A stretch of 37,699 nt of DNA from Pseudomonas veronii (GTDB lineage Bacteria; Pseudomonadota; Gammaproteobacteria; Pseudomonadales; Pseudomonadaceae). Position 1 is the stretch's first letter. The number at the start of each line of letters is the position of its first letter. Positions 8,611 to 15,709 of the stretch are shown in pieces. The translations under genes and the position numbers were made by a program. The stretch covers positions 1 to 37,699 of the forward strand of contig NZ_JYLL01000048.1 of the NCBI RefSeq assembly GCF_001439695.1. The letters are read 5' to 3'. The notes beneath the pieces were generated by a model. The model was given only the letters and a program-made list of their open reading frames with translations. It searched no databases and was not told the DNA's origin.

Positions 8611-8881
8611 GAGCCGGTAGTCGGGGTTGGCCTGGGTTGGGGGGGTGACCGTGTACATATCCGTTATTTAGGTCACGGCGGCTTAGGGTTCCGCTCTTAC
8701 AGCGGGTCACTTTGGAAAAGCCCCAAAGTAACCAAAGGGCTCTTGCCCCACCACTCGGCACCTCGCTAGTGCTCGGTGTGCCCTCACTCCGGCCAGCGTG
8801 GTTTAACGGGGCGCCTAAGATCAAAAGCAAAAGCCAGAGCCAGAGCAGAACGAGTTCTATCTGATCCATGGAGATCAAAAT

Positions 8882-8968
8882 GTAGGAGGGGGCTTGCCCC
8901 CGATGGCGGTCTGTCAGCCAATACATGCATGGCTGATCCACTGCCATCGGGGGCAAGCCCCCTCCCAC
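8882..8968. repeat. REPIN (inverted REP pair)
   Basis: Two REP palindromes in opposite orientation, GTAGGAGGGGGCTTGCCCCC... and ...GGGGGCAAGCCCCCTCCCAC, flank a spacer containing the ATGCAT core. Total 87 bp. Such doublets form long hairpins and are dispersed by a RAYT transposase encoded elsewhere (known for P. fluorescens). Confidence 0.85.
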
Positions 8969-9067
8969 ATTTCTGACCGAGTTCGGCTTGCAGGATCAGG
9001 TTGGCTATAAGGCCGCGCCCAAGAGCCAGAGCAGAACGAGTTCTATCTGATCCATGGAGATCAAAAT

Positions 9068-9154
9068 GTGGGAGGGGGCTTGCCCCCGATGGCGGTCTGT
9101 CAGCCAATACATGCATGGCTGATCCACTGCCATCGGGGGCAAGCCCCCTCCCAC
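9068..9154. repeat. REPIN, second copy, 186 bp from the first
   Basis: An 87-bp inverted REP pair nearly identical to that at 8882-8968. The flanks are duplicated with it: CAGAGCAGAACGAG starts at 8841 and again at 9027. The pair therefore arose by tandem duplication of a 186-bp unit rather than by two insertions. Confidence 0.85.
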
Positions 9155-9277
9155 ATTTTTGACCGAGTTCGGCTCGCCGAGTCAGGTCGGCTACAAGGCC
9201 GCTTTGCTTTTGATCTGAGGCACACCGGGCCTAGCTTTGGCTACTTTTGAGAAAACGGATATCGACACGCCCCACTC

Positions 9278-9865
9278 TCACCATCCCTCTTTCAACATCC
9301 GCAATTCCAGATGCTGCAACAGCATGATGGTCTTCCCATCCACGATCTCACCGCTCGCCACCATCGCCAACGCCCGCTCGAACCCCAGTTCCAGCACCTC
9401 GATGTCCTCGCCTTCCTCTTCGATCCCGCCGCCCATTCCAACCCGATCCTCCGGTTGGTATTCGCCGAGGAAAAAGTGAATCCGCTCCGTCACCGATCCC
9501 GGGCTCATGAATGCCGCATAGATCTTCTCCACATGCCCCACGCGATAGCCCGTCTCTTCTTCGGCTTCCAGGCGAATGCGTTCCTCGGGGCTGGCGTTGT
9601 CCAGCAACCCGGCCGCGGCTTCGATCAGGTAACCGGGGTAGTCGTTGACGAAGGTGGGCATGCGGAACTGTCGGATCAGCAGCACAGTGCGCTGGGCACG
9701 GTTGTACAGCAGGATGGTCGCGCCGTTGCCCCGGTCGTACACTTCGCGGGTCTGGGCCTGCCAGCTGCCGTCGCGGCGGCGCAGGTCGAAGCTGTATTTT
9801 TTCAGCAGGTACCAATTCTCCGAGAGTGTCTCTTCGGCGGTGATGCGAACGGGGCTGTTGTCCAT
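9278..9865 (-). CDS. nudK: NudK-type Nudix hydrolase (GDP-mannose pyrophosphatase)
   Basis: A 195-aa Nudix hydrolase very similar in layout to NudK, which hydrolyses GDP-mannose and related nucleotide sugars. The Nudix helix is at about residues 86-108 (GLLDNASPEERIRLEAEEE, then TGY). NudK-type downstream motifs follow: FMSPGSVTERIHFFLGEY, then GGGIEEEGEDIEVLEL and GEIVDGKTIMLLQ. The EEETG catalytic core is present, but the first Glu of the Gx5E consensus is Ser92. ATG at 9865 has AAAGG about 8 nt upstream; the open frame extends further without homology. It is divergent from the diguanylate cyclase gene. Confidence 0.88.
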   Translation of the reverse strand: MDNSPVRITAEETLSENWYLLKKYSFDLRRRDGSWQAQTREVYDRGNGATILLYNRAQRTVLLIRQFRMPTFVNDYPGYLIEAAAGLLDNASPEERIRLEAEEETGYRVGHVEKIYAAFMSPGSVTERIHFFLGEYQPEDRVGMGGGIEEEGEDIEVLELGFERALAMVASGEIVDGKTIMLLQHLELRMLKEGW

Positions 9866-9979
9866 GGTCGGGCCTTTGCTCAAAGGAGCAGGAGCATGTC
9901 GCGCCAGCAACGCCAACGTCAAGCCAGTCGCATACCGCTACAATCGGGCCCCATAAAAAGTCTCTGCAAGGGCAAGGCA

Positions 9980-11131
9980 ATGTCGCTGCATATCCCGACG
10001 CTACTGATAGTCGCCGTGTTCGTGTTCTGCCTGATGGGCCTGCTCACCGTGCATGCCTGGAGCCGTGGCCGTGAACCGACCCTGGGCTATCTCGGCATCA
10101 TGCTGCTGCTCGCCACCCTGGGCACCGGGCTGATCGCGGTGCGCGGCGTGGGCCTGGACTTTGTCGCGTTGATCCTCGGCAATGTCGTGCTGTTGCTCAG
10201 CGCCGCGATGAACTGGACCGCCATGCGCGCTTTCGTGCAGCGCAAGCCGAGCCTGCCGGGGATCTTTGCCGGGTGTGGCGTGTGGCTGTTGATGTGCCTG
10301 TTGCCGCAGTTCTATGGTTCGCTGTCGGCGCGGGTCACCCTGTATTCGCTGCTGGCGGCCGGTTATGGCGTGCTGTCGGCCCTGGAGCTGTGGCGCAACC
10401 GCGCGACCCTGGAAGTCGCCTACGCTCCCGCGCTGGCGCTGATCCTTTGGCACACCGCGTTCTATGGCATACGCGCAATCACCGACGCCGGCCTGCCGCT
10501 GAAAAACGCCCAGGCCTCGGGGGGTGAAGGCGTGCCGTTTTTCTCGTTCATGCTGTTTGAATCGATGCTGTATGCCATCGGCATTGCCTACATCACCCTG
10601 GCGATGGTCAAGGAGCGTGCCGAGTTGCGCTTCAAGGCCGCCGCCTTCAGCGATGCGCTGACCGGCGCCGGCAACCGCCGCGCCTTTATGCTCAAGGGCG
10701 AAAAACTGCTGGCCGACTGCAGCCGTCGCCAGCGCAGCGCGGCCCTGCTGCTGTGCGACCTGGACCACTTCAAGCGCCTGAACGACAGCTTCGGCCACCC
10801 CATGGGCGACCAGGCGCTGATCGCCTTCAGCCAGATGACGCGGACCATGTTGCGCAGCGGTGATGTGTTTGCGCGTATCGGCGGTGAAGAGTTCGCCTGC
10901 CTGCTGGCCGACAGCGATGCGGCCGGGGCGTTTGAAGTGGCCGAGCGCATCCGCCGCGGGTTTGCCGAACTGGACCTGCTGACGCCGGGGTTCTTGAGCG
11001 TGAGCATCGGCATCGTCACCACCACGGCGGCAGGCCACGACCTCTCATACTTACTGTCCCAGGCCGACCAGGCGCTGTACCAGGCCAAGGCCTATGGACG
11101 CAATCGCGTGCAGGTGGTGGCGCTCGCCTGA
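9980..11131 (+). CDS. Membrane-bound GGDEF diguanylate cyclase
   Basis: A 383-aa protein whose N-terminal half is a run of hydrophobic helices (about six membrane segments, residues 5-205). The C-terminal GGDEF domain makes cyclic-di-GMP from two GTP. The active-site motif is GGEEF at 301-305, a functional variant. An RSGD at 292-295, five residues upstream, matches the RxxD inhibitory I-site, so product inhibition is expected. No EAL domain is present. The ATG at 9980 follows AAGG (GGGCAAGGCAATG), and an open frame extending into the opposite nudK gene was rejected. The input signal is unknown. Confidence 0.9.
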   Translation: MSLHIPTLLIVAVFVFCLMGLLTVHAWSRGREPTLGYLGIMLLLATLGTGLIAVRGVGLDFVALILGNVVLLLSAAMNWTAMRAFVQRKPSLPGIFAGCGVWLLMCLLPQFYGSLSARVTLYSLLAAGYGVLSALELWRNRATLEVAYAPALALILWHTAFYGIRAITDAGLPLKNAQASGGEGVPFFSFMLFESMLYAIGIAYITLAMVKERAELRFKAAAFSDALTGAGNRRAFMLKGEKLLADCSRRQRSAALLLCDLDHFKRLNDSFGHPMGDQALIAFSQMTRTMLRSGDVFARIGGEEFACLLADSDAAGAFEVAERIRRGFAELDLLTPGFLSVSIGIVTTTAAGHDLSYLLSQADQALYQAKAYGRNRVQVVALA

Positions 11132-11253
11132 GCGGACGACGCTTGAATGCCGCAATACTTTGCAAGCAATCCCCACTGACGGCCGTCGAAATAATTCCTG
11201 CCTCCGTAGGCCATCTGGTAAAACCCGTGCTTCGTCTTTGCCCTGGACCCTTT

Positions 11254-12180
11254 ATGCCTTCTCGTTTCCTCTCCCGCCTGGGCCTGCGCTGGTTTCCCCT
11301 GCTGTGCATGGCCATCCTGATCCTCGGGTTGCCGGTGGGTTGCGCCGTGCTGCAACACAAGGAGCGCGAGCTGGTGTTTCGCATCGAACCGGGCACCGCG
11401 AGCTGGTACAGCGGCTTGCCCAAGGCGGTGCAGGAGTTCGAACTCACGCCCGCCAGTTTCAAGTCGGGACAGAACATTCATGGCTGGTGGTGGCCGGCGG
11501 ACAAGAAGGACGCGCCGGCCATCCTGTACCTGCATGGCGTGCGCTGGAACCTCACCGGGCAGCTGTTCCGCATCGAGCAATTGCACGCGCTAGGCTACTC
11601 GGTGCTGGCCATCGACTACCGCGGCTTCGGCCAAAGCCAGGGCGACCTGCCTTCGGAAACCACGGTGTACGAGGACGCACGCATCGCCTGGGAACGCTTC
11701 CAGCTGTTGCAACCCGACCCGAGCAAACGCCTGATCTACGGGCATTCCCTGGGCGGCGCGGTGGCGATCGACCTGGCCGCTGAACTGGGCCGGCAGGTCC
11801 CCTTGCCCGTGCGCGGGCTGGTGATCGAATCCACGTTCACTTCCCTGGCGGATGTGGCCACCGCCGTGGCGGATACCGCCTTGCCGGTGCGCTGGCTGCT
11901 GTCGCAGAAATTCGATTCCATCGACAAGATTGCCGACATCCATATGCCGCTGCTGGTGGTCCACGGCTTGGACGACCGCTACGTTCCCCCACGGTTCAGC
12001 GAGCAATTATTTGCCGCCGCCCAGGAACCCAAGCGCCTGTTGCTGGTGCCCGGCGCCAGCCACAACAACAGCATGAGCCTGGCCGGGCGCAGCTATCGCA
12101 AAGCGCTGGACAACCTGATGCAAGCGAAGATGCCGACACAGGTTGTCACCCACTCAACCGGGCGCGCCAACGACTCATAA
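11254..12180 (+). CDS. Alpha/beta hydrolase, probable lipoprotein
   Basis: A 308-aa alpha/beta-hydrolase. A hydrophobic N-terminus ends in LGLPVGC (Cys30), a plausible lipobox, so the protein is probably anchored in the periplasm. The nucleophile elbow is GHSLGG (Ser165). Acid candidates are Asp240/Asp241 in HGLDDRYVPP, and the base is His270 in GASHNN. An oxyanion-hole HG lies at LYLHGVRWN. It resembles BEM46-like or serine aminopeptidase S33-like hydrolases; the substrate cannot be inferred. The ATG at 11254 begins the signal sequence; the frame stays open upstream without a signal-like start. Confidence 0.85.
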   Translation: MPSRFLSRLGLRWFPLLCMAILILGLPVGCAVLQHKERELVFRIEPGTASWYSGLPKAVQEFELTPASFKSGQNIHGWWWPADKKDAPAILYLHGVRWNLTGQLFRIEQLHALGYSVLAIDYRGFGQSQGDLPSETTVYEDARIAWERFQLLQPDPSKRLIYGHSLGGAVAIDLAAELGRQVPLPVRGLVIESTFTSLADVATAVADTALPVRWLLSQKFDSIDKIADIHMPLLVVHGLDDRYVPPRFSEQLFAAAQEPKRLLLVPGASHNNSMSLAGRSYRKALDNLMQAKMPTQVVTHSTGRANDS

Positions 12181-12325
12181 AATGTGTTTTCGGCACTGGG
12201 TTCGCACGGGGCTGTCAAGCGTAAACCCAGCCTATGCTGGCCCGCGCCAGAAGTTGATCAAATATTGATCTTGGGTTGAATCGCCAACCCCTGCCGGGCC
12301 CTCGCAAAGTTATCCACAGAGATAC

Positions 12326-12360
12326 CCACGGTTTTCGTGGACAACTCTTTTTATTTTTTT
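12326..12360 (+). terminator. Candidate intrinsic terminator after the hydrolase
   Basis: CCACG/CGTGG with a GTTTT loop (12326-12340) is followed after a few bases by a T-rich run (CTCTTTTTATTTTTTT). The stem is short but the T-tract is strong. It lies between two convergent genes and may serve either. Confidence 0.5.
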
Positions 12361-12373
12361 ACGATTTTTTTGC

Positions 12374-13534
12374 TCAGCCCGCGCCTTGGGGAAAGGTGCC
12401 AGGCAGCAAAATTTCGCGATTCACATCGCGTATATCGTTATACCCGCACAGCGCCATCGACACGTCCAACTCGCGGGCGATGATCTCCAGCGCCTTGGTC
12501 ACCCCCGCTTCACCCATCGCGCCCAGGCCGTACAAATGCGGGCGACCGATCAGGGTGCCTTTGGCGCCCAATGCCACGGCCTTGAGCACGTCCTGGCCGG
12601 AACGGATACCGCCGTCGAGCCACACTTCAATACGCTCGCCCACCGCATCGACGATCGCCGGCAATTGGCTGATGCTCGATGGCGCGCCATCCAACTGACG
12701 ACCGCCGTGGTTGCTCACCACCAACGCATCGGCGCCGGCATTCGCCGCCAGGCGCGCATCTTCCACATCGAGGATGCCCTTGATGATCAACTTGCCGCCC
12801 CAGCATTTCTTGATCCATTCCACATCGTCCCAACTCAGGCGCGGGTCGAACTGTTGGGCGGTCCATGCCGACAGCGAACTCATGTCCGCCACACCTTTGA
12901 CATGCCCGACGATATTGCCGAAGCCATGGCGCTTGGTGCCGAGCATGCCCATCACCCAGCGCGGCTTGGTCATCATGTTGAGGATATTCGGCAGGGTCAG
13001 TCTGGGCGGCGCCGACAGGCCGTTGATCAGGTCCTTGTGACGTTGGCCGAGGATCTGCAGGTCCAGGGTCAACACCAACGCATCGACACCGGCGGCCTTG
13101 GCGCGCTCGATCAATTGCTCGATAAAAGCGCGGTCGCGCATCACATAGAGTTGAAACCAGAACGGCTGGCCGACCTGTTCGGCGATGTCTTCCAGGGAGC
13201 AGATGCTCATGGTCGACAAGGTGTAGCGCAGGCCAAAGGCAGCAGCGGCACGGGCGGTGAGAATCTCACCATCGGCATGCTGCATCCCGGCCAGACCGGT
13301 GGGCGCCAGGGCGACTGGCATGGCCATGTCCTGGCCGATCATGGTGGCGCGGATCGAACGTTTATCGATATTGCGCGCCACCCGTTGGCGGAATTTGATC
13401 TGGGCAAAATCGCTTTCATTCGCCCGGTAAGTGCTTTCAGTCCAAGAGCCGGAATCGGCGTAGTCGTAAAACATCCTTGGAACACGTTTTTGCGCCAGCT
13501 TGCGTAAGTCTTCGATGGTTGTGATCAACGACAT
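12374..13534 (-). CDS. FMN-dependent alpha-hydroxy-acid oxidase/dehydrogenase (LldD-like)
   Basis: A 386-aa member of the FMN alpha-hydroxy-acid dehydrogenase family (L-lactate dehydrogenase, glycolate and mandelate oxidases). Family residues are visible: Tyr23/Tyr25 in MFYDYADSGS, the FMN-binding segment PVALAPTGLAGM, and FWFQLYVMRDR. Lys252 is in IIKGIL, catalytic His276 and Arg279 are in SNHGGRQLDG, and the phosphate-binding stretch is DGGIRSGQDV. It has the compact length of LldD but differs enough from canonical LldD that lactate specificity is uncertain. ATG at 13534 follows AGGTG. It stands alone, with no lldP or lldR next to it. Confidence 0.88.
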   Translation of the reverse strand: MSLITTIEDLRKLAQKRVPRMFYDYADSGSWTESTYRANESDFAQIKFRQRVARNIDKRSIRATMIGQDMAMPVALAPTGLAGMQHADGEILTARAAAAFGLRYTLSTMSICSLEDIAEQVGQPFWFQLYVMRDRAFIEQLIERAKAAGVDALVLTLDLQILGQRHKDLINGLSAPPRLTLPNILNMMTKPRWVMGMLGTKRHGFGNIVGHVKGVADMSSLSAWTAQQFDPRLSWDDVEWIKKCWGGKLIIKGILDVEDARLAANAGADALVVSNHGGRQLDGAPSSISQLPAIVDAVGERIEVWLDGGIRSGQDVLKAVALGAKGTLIGRPHLYGLGAMGEAGVTKALEIIARELDVSMALCGYNDIRDVNREILLPGTFPQGAG

Positions 13535-13610
13535 CTGCGTCACCTCTCCCTGAACTGAGTAGGAAGAGTAACCGCCCATCCGCCGTACAACCAGCCATTG
13601 CGTTGATTGA

Positions 13611-13820
13611 TCAGGCCGCTGACGGCTCGTCCGTGGCAGGTGGCTCGGGGGTGAGTCCCCAGTCGCCGTGCTCGTACCAGTCATCGCCGATCATCTCGGC
13701 CGGGTGCATGGTACGGTCGGCGCCGTTGCCACAGGCCAGATCGGTCGTGGCGCAATAGCGGTCGCAGCCCCAGCAGATGCGTTCGGGGTGCTTGGGGTGC
13801 AGCGGAAAAGGCTTGGCCAT
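13611..13820 (-). CDS. DUF3079 family small protein
   Basis: A 69-aa protein beginning MAKPFPLHPKHPERICWGCD, the signature of DUF3079. Cysteines C17, C20, C24 and C31 (WGCDRYC...LACGNG) could bind a metal. The function of the family is unknown. It lies upstream of the alpha-hydroxy-acid oxidase on the same strand with a 76-bp gap. Confidence 0.85.
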   Translation of the reverse strand: MAKPFPLHPKHPERICWGCDRYCATTDLACGNGADRTMHPAEMIGDDWYEHGDWGLTPEPPATDEPSAA

Positions 13821-13925
13821 GATGAGGTTCCCTACCGGCGAACAATAGAGTCAACCTAACCTGGTCGAGGGGGCATGGCCTTGACTGCGGTCAAGATTGG
13901 CCAACATGAAATATCGCAGAAACTT

Positions 13926-13946
13926 GACAAGAATCATTATTATTTA
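13926..13946. promoter_or_regulatory. Candidate Fur box upstream of ftrABCD
   Basis: The sequence around AAGAATCATTATTATTTACG contains AATCATTAT, which matches nine consecutive bases of the Fur consensus GATAATGATAATCATTATC. Its other half is degenerate, for about 12 of 19 overall. It sits about 60 bp before the ftrA ATG in a locally AT-rich patch, where a ferrous-iron uptake operon would be expected to carry iron control. Confidence 0.55.
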
Positions 13947-14000
13947 CGATCAACCTTCCTAGACTCGGGTTCTTTCCCCCTCACCCGTCAGGAAGCCTCC

Positions 14001-14531
14001 ATGCGTATTCCTTCTACTGTGTCCCTGGTCCTGCTGTTGTCCACCTCTGCGGCGTTCGCCAAGGAGTACCCGATCGGCGAGCCGCAGCACTGCCCAGGCC
14101 TGGAAATCGGCGCGGTGTACCTGCAACCGATCGAGATGGCACCCGCCGGCATGATGCGCGCCACGGCCGACTCCGACGTCCACCTTGAAGCCGATGTGCG
14201 CGCCACGGCGGACAATGCCCAAGGCTTCCAGGAAGGCAGTTTCGTGCCGTACCTGAACCTGTCCTTTACGTTGAAAAAGCAAGGCAGCGACACGCCGATC
14301 ACCGGTGATTTCCACGCCATGGTCGCCAATGACGGGCCGCACTACGGCGACAACGTCAAGCTGCAAGGCCCGGGCAAATACACCCTGACCTTCAGCGTAT
14401 TGCCGCCCAGCGGCCACCAGTCCCTGGGCCGCCATACCGACAAGGAAACCGGGGTCGCACCGTGGTTCGAACGCTGCGAAGTCCACTACGAATTCGTCTA
14501 TGCCGGCATCGGCAAGAAAGGCGGTTACTGA
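14001..14531 (+). CDS. ftrA: Periplasmic iron-binding protein FtrA (P19 family)
   Basis: A 176-aa protein with a signal peptide (residues 1-20, ending AAFA) and a P19/FtrA-type domain. FtrA binds iron, and copper in P19, in the periplasm and delivers it to the Ftr1-type permease. Conserved features are PIGEPQHCPGLEIGAVYLQP, MMRATADSDVHLEADVRATA, MVANDGPHYGDNVKL and the C-terminal APWFERCEVHYEF. ATG at 14001 is preceded by AGGA. Its stop overlaps the ftrB start (TGATG). It is the first gene of an operon whose order, ftrA-ftrB-ftrC-ftrD, matches the ferrous iron system described in Bordetella and Brucella. Confidence 0.9.
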   Translation: MRIPSTVSLVLLLSTSAAFAKEYPIGEPQHCPGLEIGAVYLQPIEMAPAGMMRATADSDVHLEADVRATADNAQGFQEGSFVPYLNLSFTLKKQGSDTPITGDFHAMVANDGPHYGDNVKLQGPGKYTLTFSVLPPSGHQSLGRHTDKETGVAPWFERCEVHYEFVYAGIGKKGGY

Positions 14532-14854
14532 TGCGTCGCGCCTTGCTGCTGGGCAGCTTGCTGCTGAGCGGCGCGGCCCTGGCGGCGCCGTTGCCGACCT
14601 ATGAACTGACCTTGCAGGACGGCCACTTCATCCCGCCGCAACTCACGGTCAAGGCCGGCGAGCGCTTCAAGATCGTGCTGCACAACCTCGGCCAAGGCCC
14701 GGCCGAATTCGAGAGCACGCCGCTGCGCGTGGAGAAAGTCTTATCGCCCGGCGTGACCACCTTCGTCGTGATCCACCCGCTCACGCCGGGGTTGTATCCA
14801 TTCTTTGACGAGTTCAACCCACAGTTGCCCGAAGGCAGCATCCTCGCCCAATAG
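14531..14854 (+). CDS. ftrB: Cupredoxin-like periplasmic protein FtrB
   Basis: A 107-aa cupredoxin-fold protein with a signal peptide ending near ALAAPL. The mature part (FIPPQLTVKAGERFKIVLHN, then GPAEFES and PLTPGLYPFFDEF) matches the Ftr-associated cupredoxins. They are proposed to act with FtrA in oxidising or transferring iron. It has no cysteine and no internal methionine, so it cannot form a standard blue-copper centre. Acidic residues and His32, His51 and His82 would have to provide ligands. The ATG overlaps the ftrA stop. Confidence 0.85.
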   Translation: MRRALLLGSLLLSGAALAAPLPTYELTLQDGHFIPPQLTVKAGERFKIVLHNLGQGPAEFESTPLRVEKVLSPGVTTFVVIHPLTPGLYPFFDEFNPQLPEGSILAQ

Positions 14855-14869
14855 CCCCGGGAGCCGTTG

Positions 14870-15709
14870 ATGAATCAATCGATGTTTATTGTCTGGCGCG
14901 AAAGCGTCGAGGCACTGCTGGTGATCGGCATTCTGCAGGTCTGGATCAGCCGCCAGACCGCGCACTCGCGCCTGGGGCGTTTCCTGTGGGCCGGGGTGGT
15001 CCTGGGCTTGTTCTGCTCGGCCGGCCTGGCCGGCTTGATGCTGTGGGCCGGTGAGGCCATGACCGGCCCACAGGGCGAATGGCTGCAAGCGGCGCTGACG
15101 TTATTGGCCAGCGGCCTGATGGTGCAGATGGTGTTCTGGATGCATCGCCACGCCGCCACACTCAAAAACACCCTGGTACGCGAAGCCGATGAACGCCTGG
15201 CGCGCCAGGGCGGTTGGGGCGTGTTGCTACTGACGCTGTTGGCGGTGAGCCGCGAAGGCAGTGAAACCGTGGTGTTTCTGTACGGTGCCGGCGCGCGTCT
15301 GCAGGGCCCGGCGCTGAACCTGTTCGCGATCGGCGGCGTGCTGGGCCTGGTGTTGGCGGGGCTCACGGTGCTGTTGTTGCGCAGTACGCGGCGCTTCATT
15401 TCCTGGTCGCTGTTTTTCGCCCTCAGCGAAGCGCTGTTGCTGCTGCTCGGCGGGGCTTTGCTGGTGGCGGCCGTGGACCGTATCAGCGGGCAATTGCTGG
15501 CGATGGACATGCCCGAGTGGGTCTATTCAAGCTTCGGTGAAAGCCGCTGGGACAGCAGCACCCTGCTCAGCGACAGCCACGGCCTGGGCGCTATGTTGGC
15601 TGACTTTGTCGGCTACCGCGCCGCGCCGAGCCTGGTGACCGTGCTGGTGCTGCTCGGTTATTGGCTGTGGGTGGGCAACGGCCTGCGCCGTTCGCGGCAC
15701 GCGGCATGA
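14870..15709 (+). CDS. ftrC: Ftr1-family iron permease FtrC
   Basis: A 279-aa membrane permease of the oxidase-dependent iron transporter (Ftr1/EfeU) family. The two iron-handling REXXE motifs are present: RESVE in the first helix (about residue 11) and REGSE near the middle. About seven membrane helices can be seen. ATG at 14870 with GGGAG about 7 nt upstream is preferred to the TTG three bases earlier. Its stop overlaps the ftrD start (ATGA). Confidence 0.92.
   Translation: MNQSMFIVWRESVEALLVIGILQVWISRQTAHSRLGRFLWAGVVLGLFCSAGLAGLMLWAGEAMTGPQGEWLQAALTLLASGLMVQMVFWMHRHAATLKNTLVREADERLARQGGWGVLLLTLLAVSREGSETVVFLYGAGARLQGPALNLFAIGGVLGLVLAGLTVLLLRSTRRFISWSLFFALSEALLLLLGGALLVAAVDRISGQLLAMDMPEWVYSSFGESRWDSSTLLSDSHGLGAMLADFVGYRAAPSLVTVLVLLGYWLWVGNGLRRSRHAA

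Larger units (their letters stand above)
8653..9262. mobile_element. Composite repeat element A with terminal inverted repeats, holding two REPINs
   Basis: The 695 bp between lexA2 and nudK hold no convincing gene. GTACATATCCGTT opens the block at 8653-8665 and its partner AACGGATAT closes it at 9254-9262. The left module contains the hairpin-rich stretch around TTGGAAAAGCCCCAAAGTAACC and CTCGCTAGTGCTCGGTGTGCC. It recurs at 17130 onward, inverted near 17805-17932, and partly at 36981. Inside are two REPINs and a short AGCCAG hexamer run. It has no transposase, so it would be non-autonomous if mobile. Open frames in it are composition artefacts. Confidence 0.6.

Noticed and set aside
8570..8968. 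Minus-strand frame with ALWLLWGFSKVTRCKSG
   Set aside because: Encoded by the repeat module. The same peptide appears in every copy of the repeat in either orientation, so it is a composition artefact often mis-annotated as a protein.
11143..11253. N-terminal extension of the hydrolase lipoprotein
   Set aside because: The extension lacks a signal-like start and overlaps the promoter zone; the ATG at 11254 starts a proper signal sequence.
12256..12270. Perfect inverted repeat GATCAA-ATA-TTGATC between two convergent genes
   Set aside because: Not an ANR box, because its spacing and orientation are wrong. There is no promoter context, so no function can be claimed.
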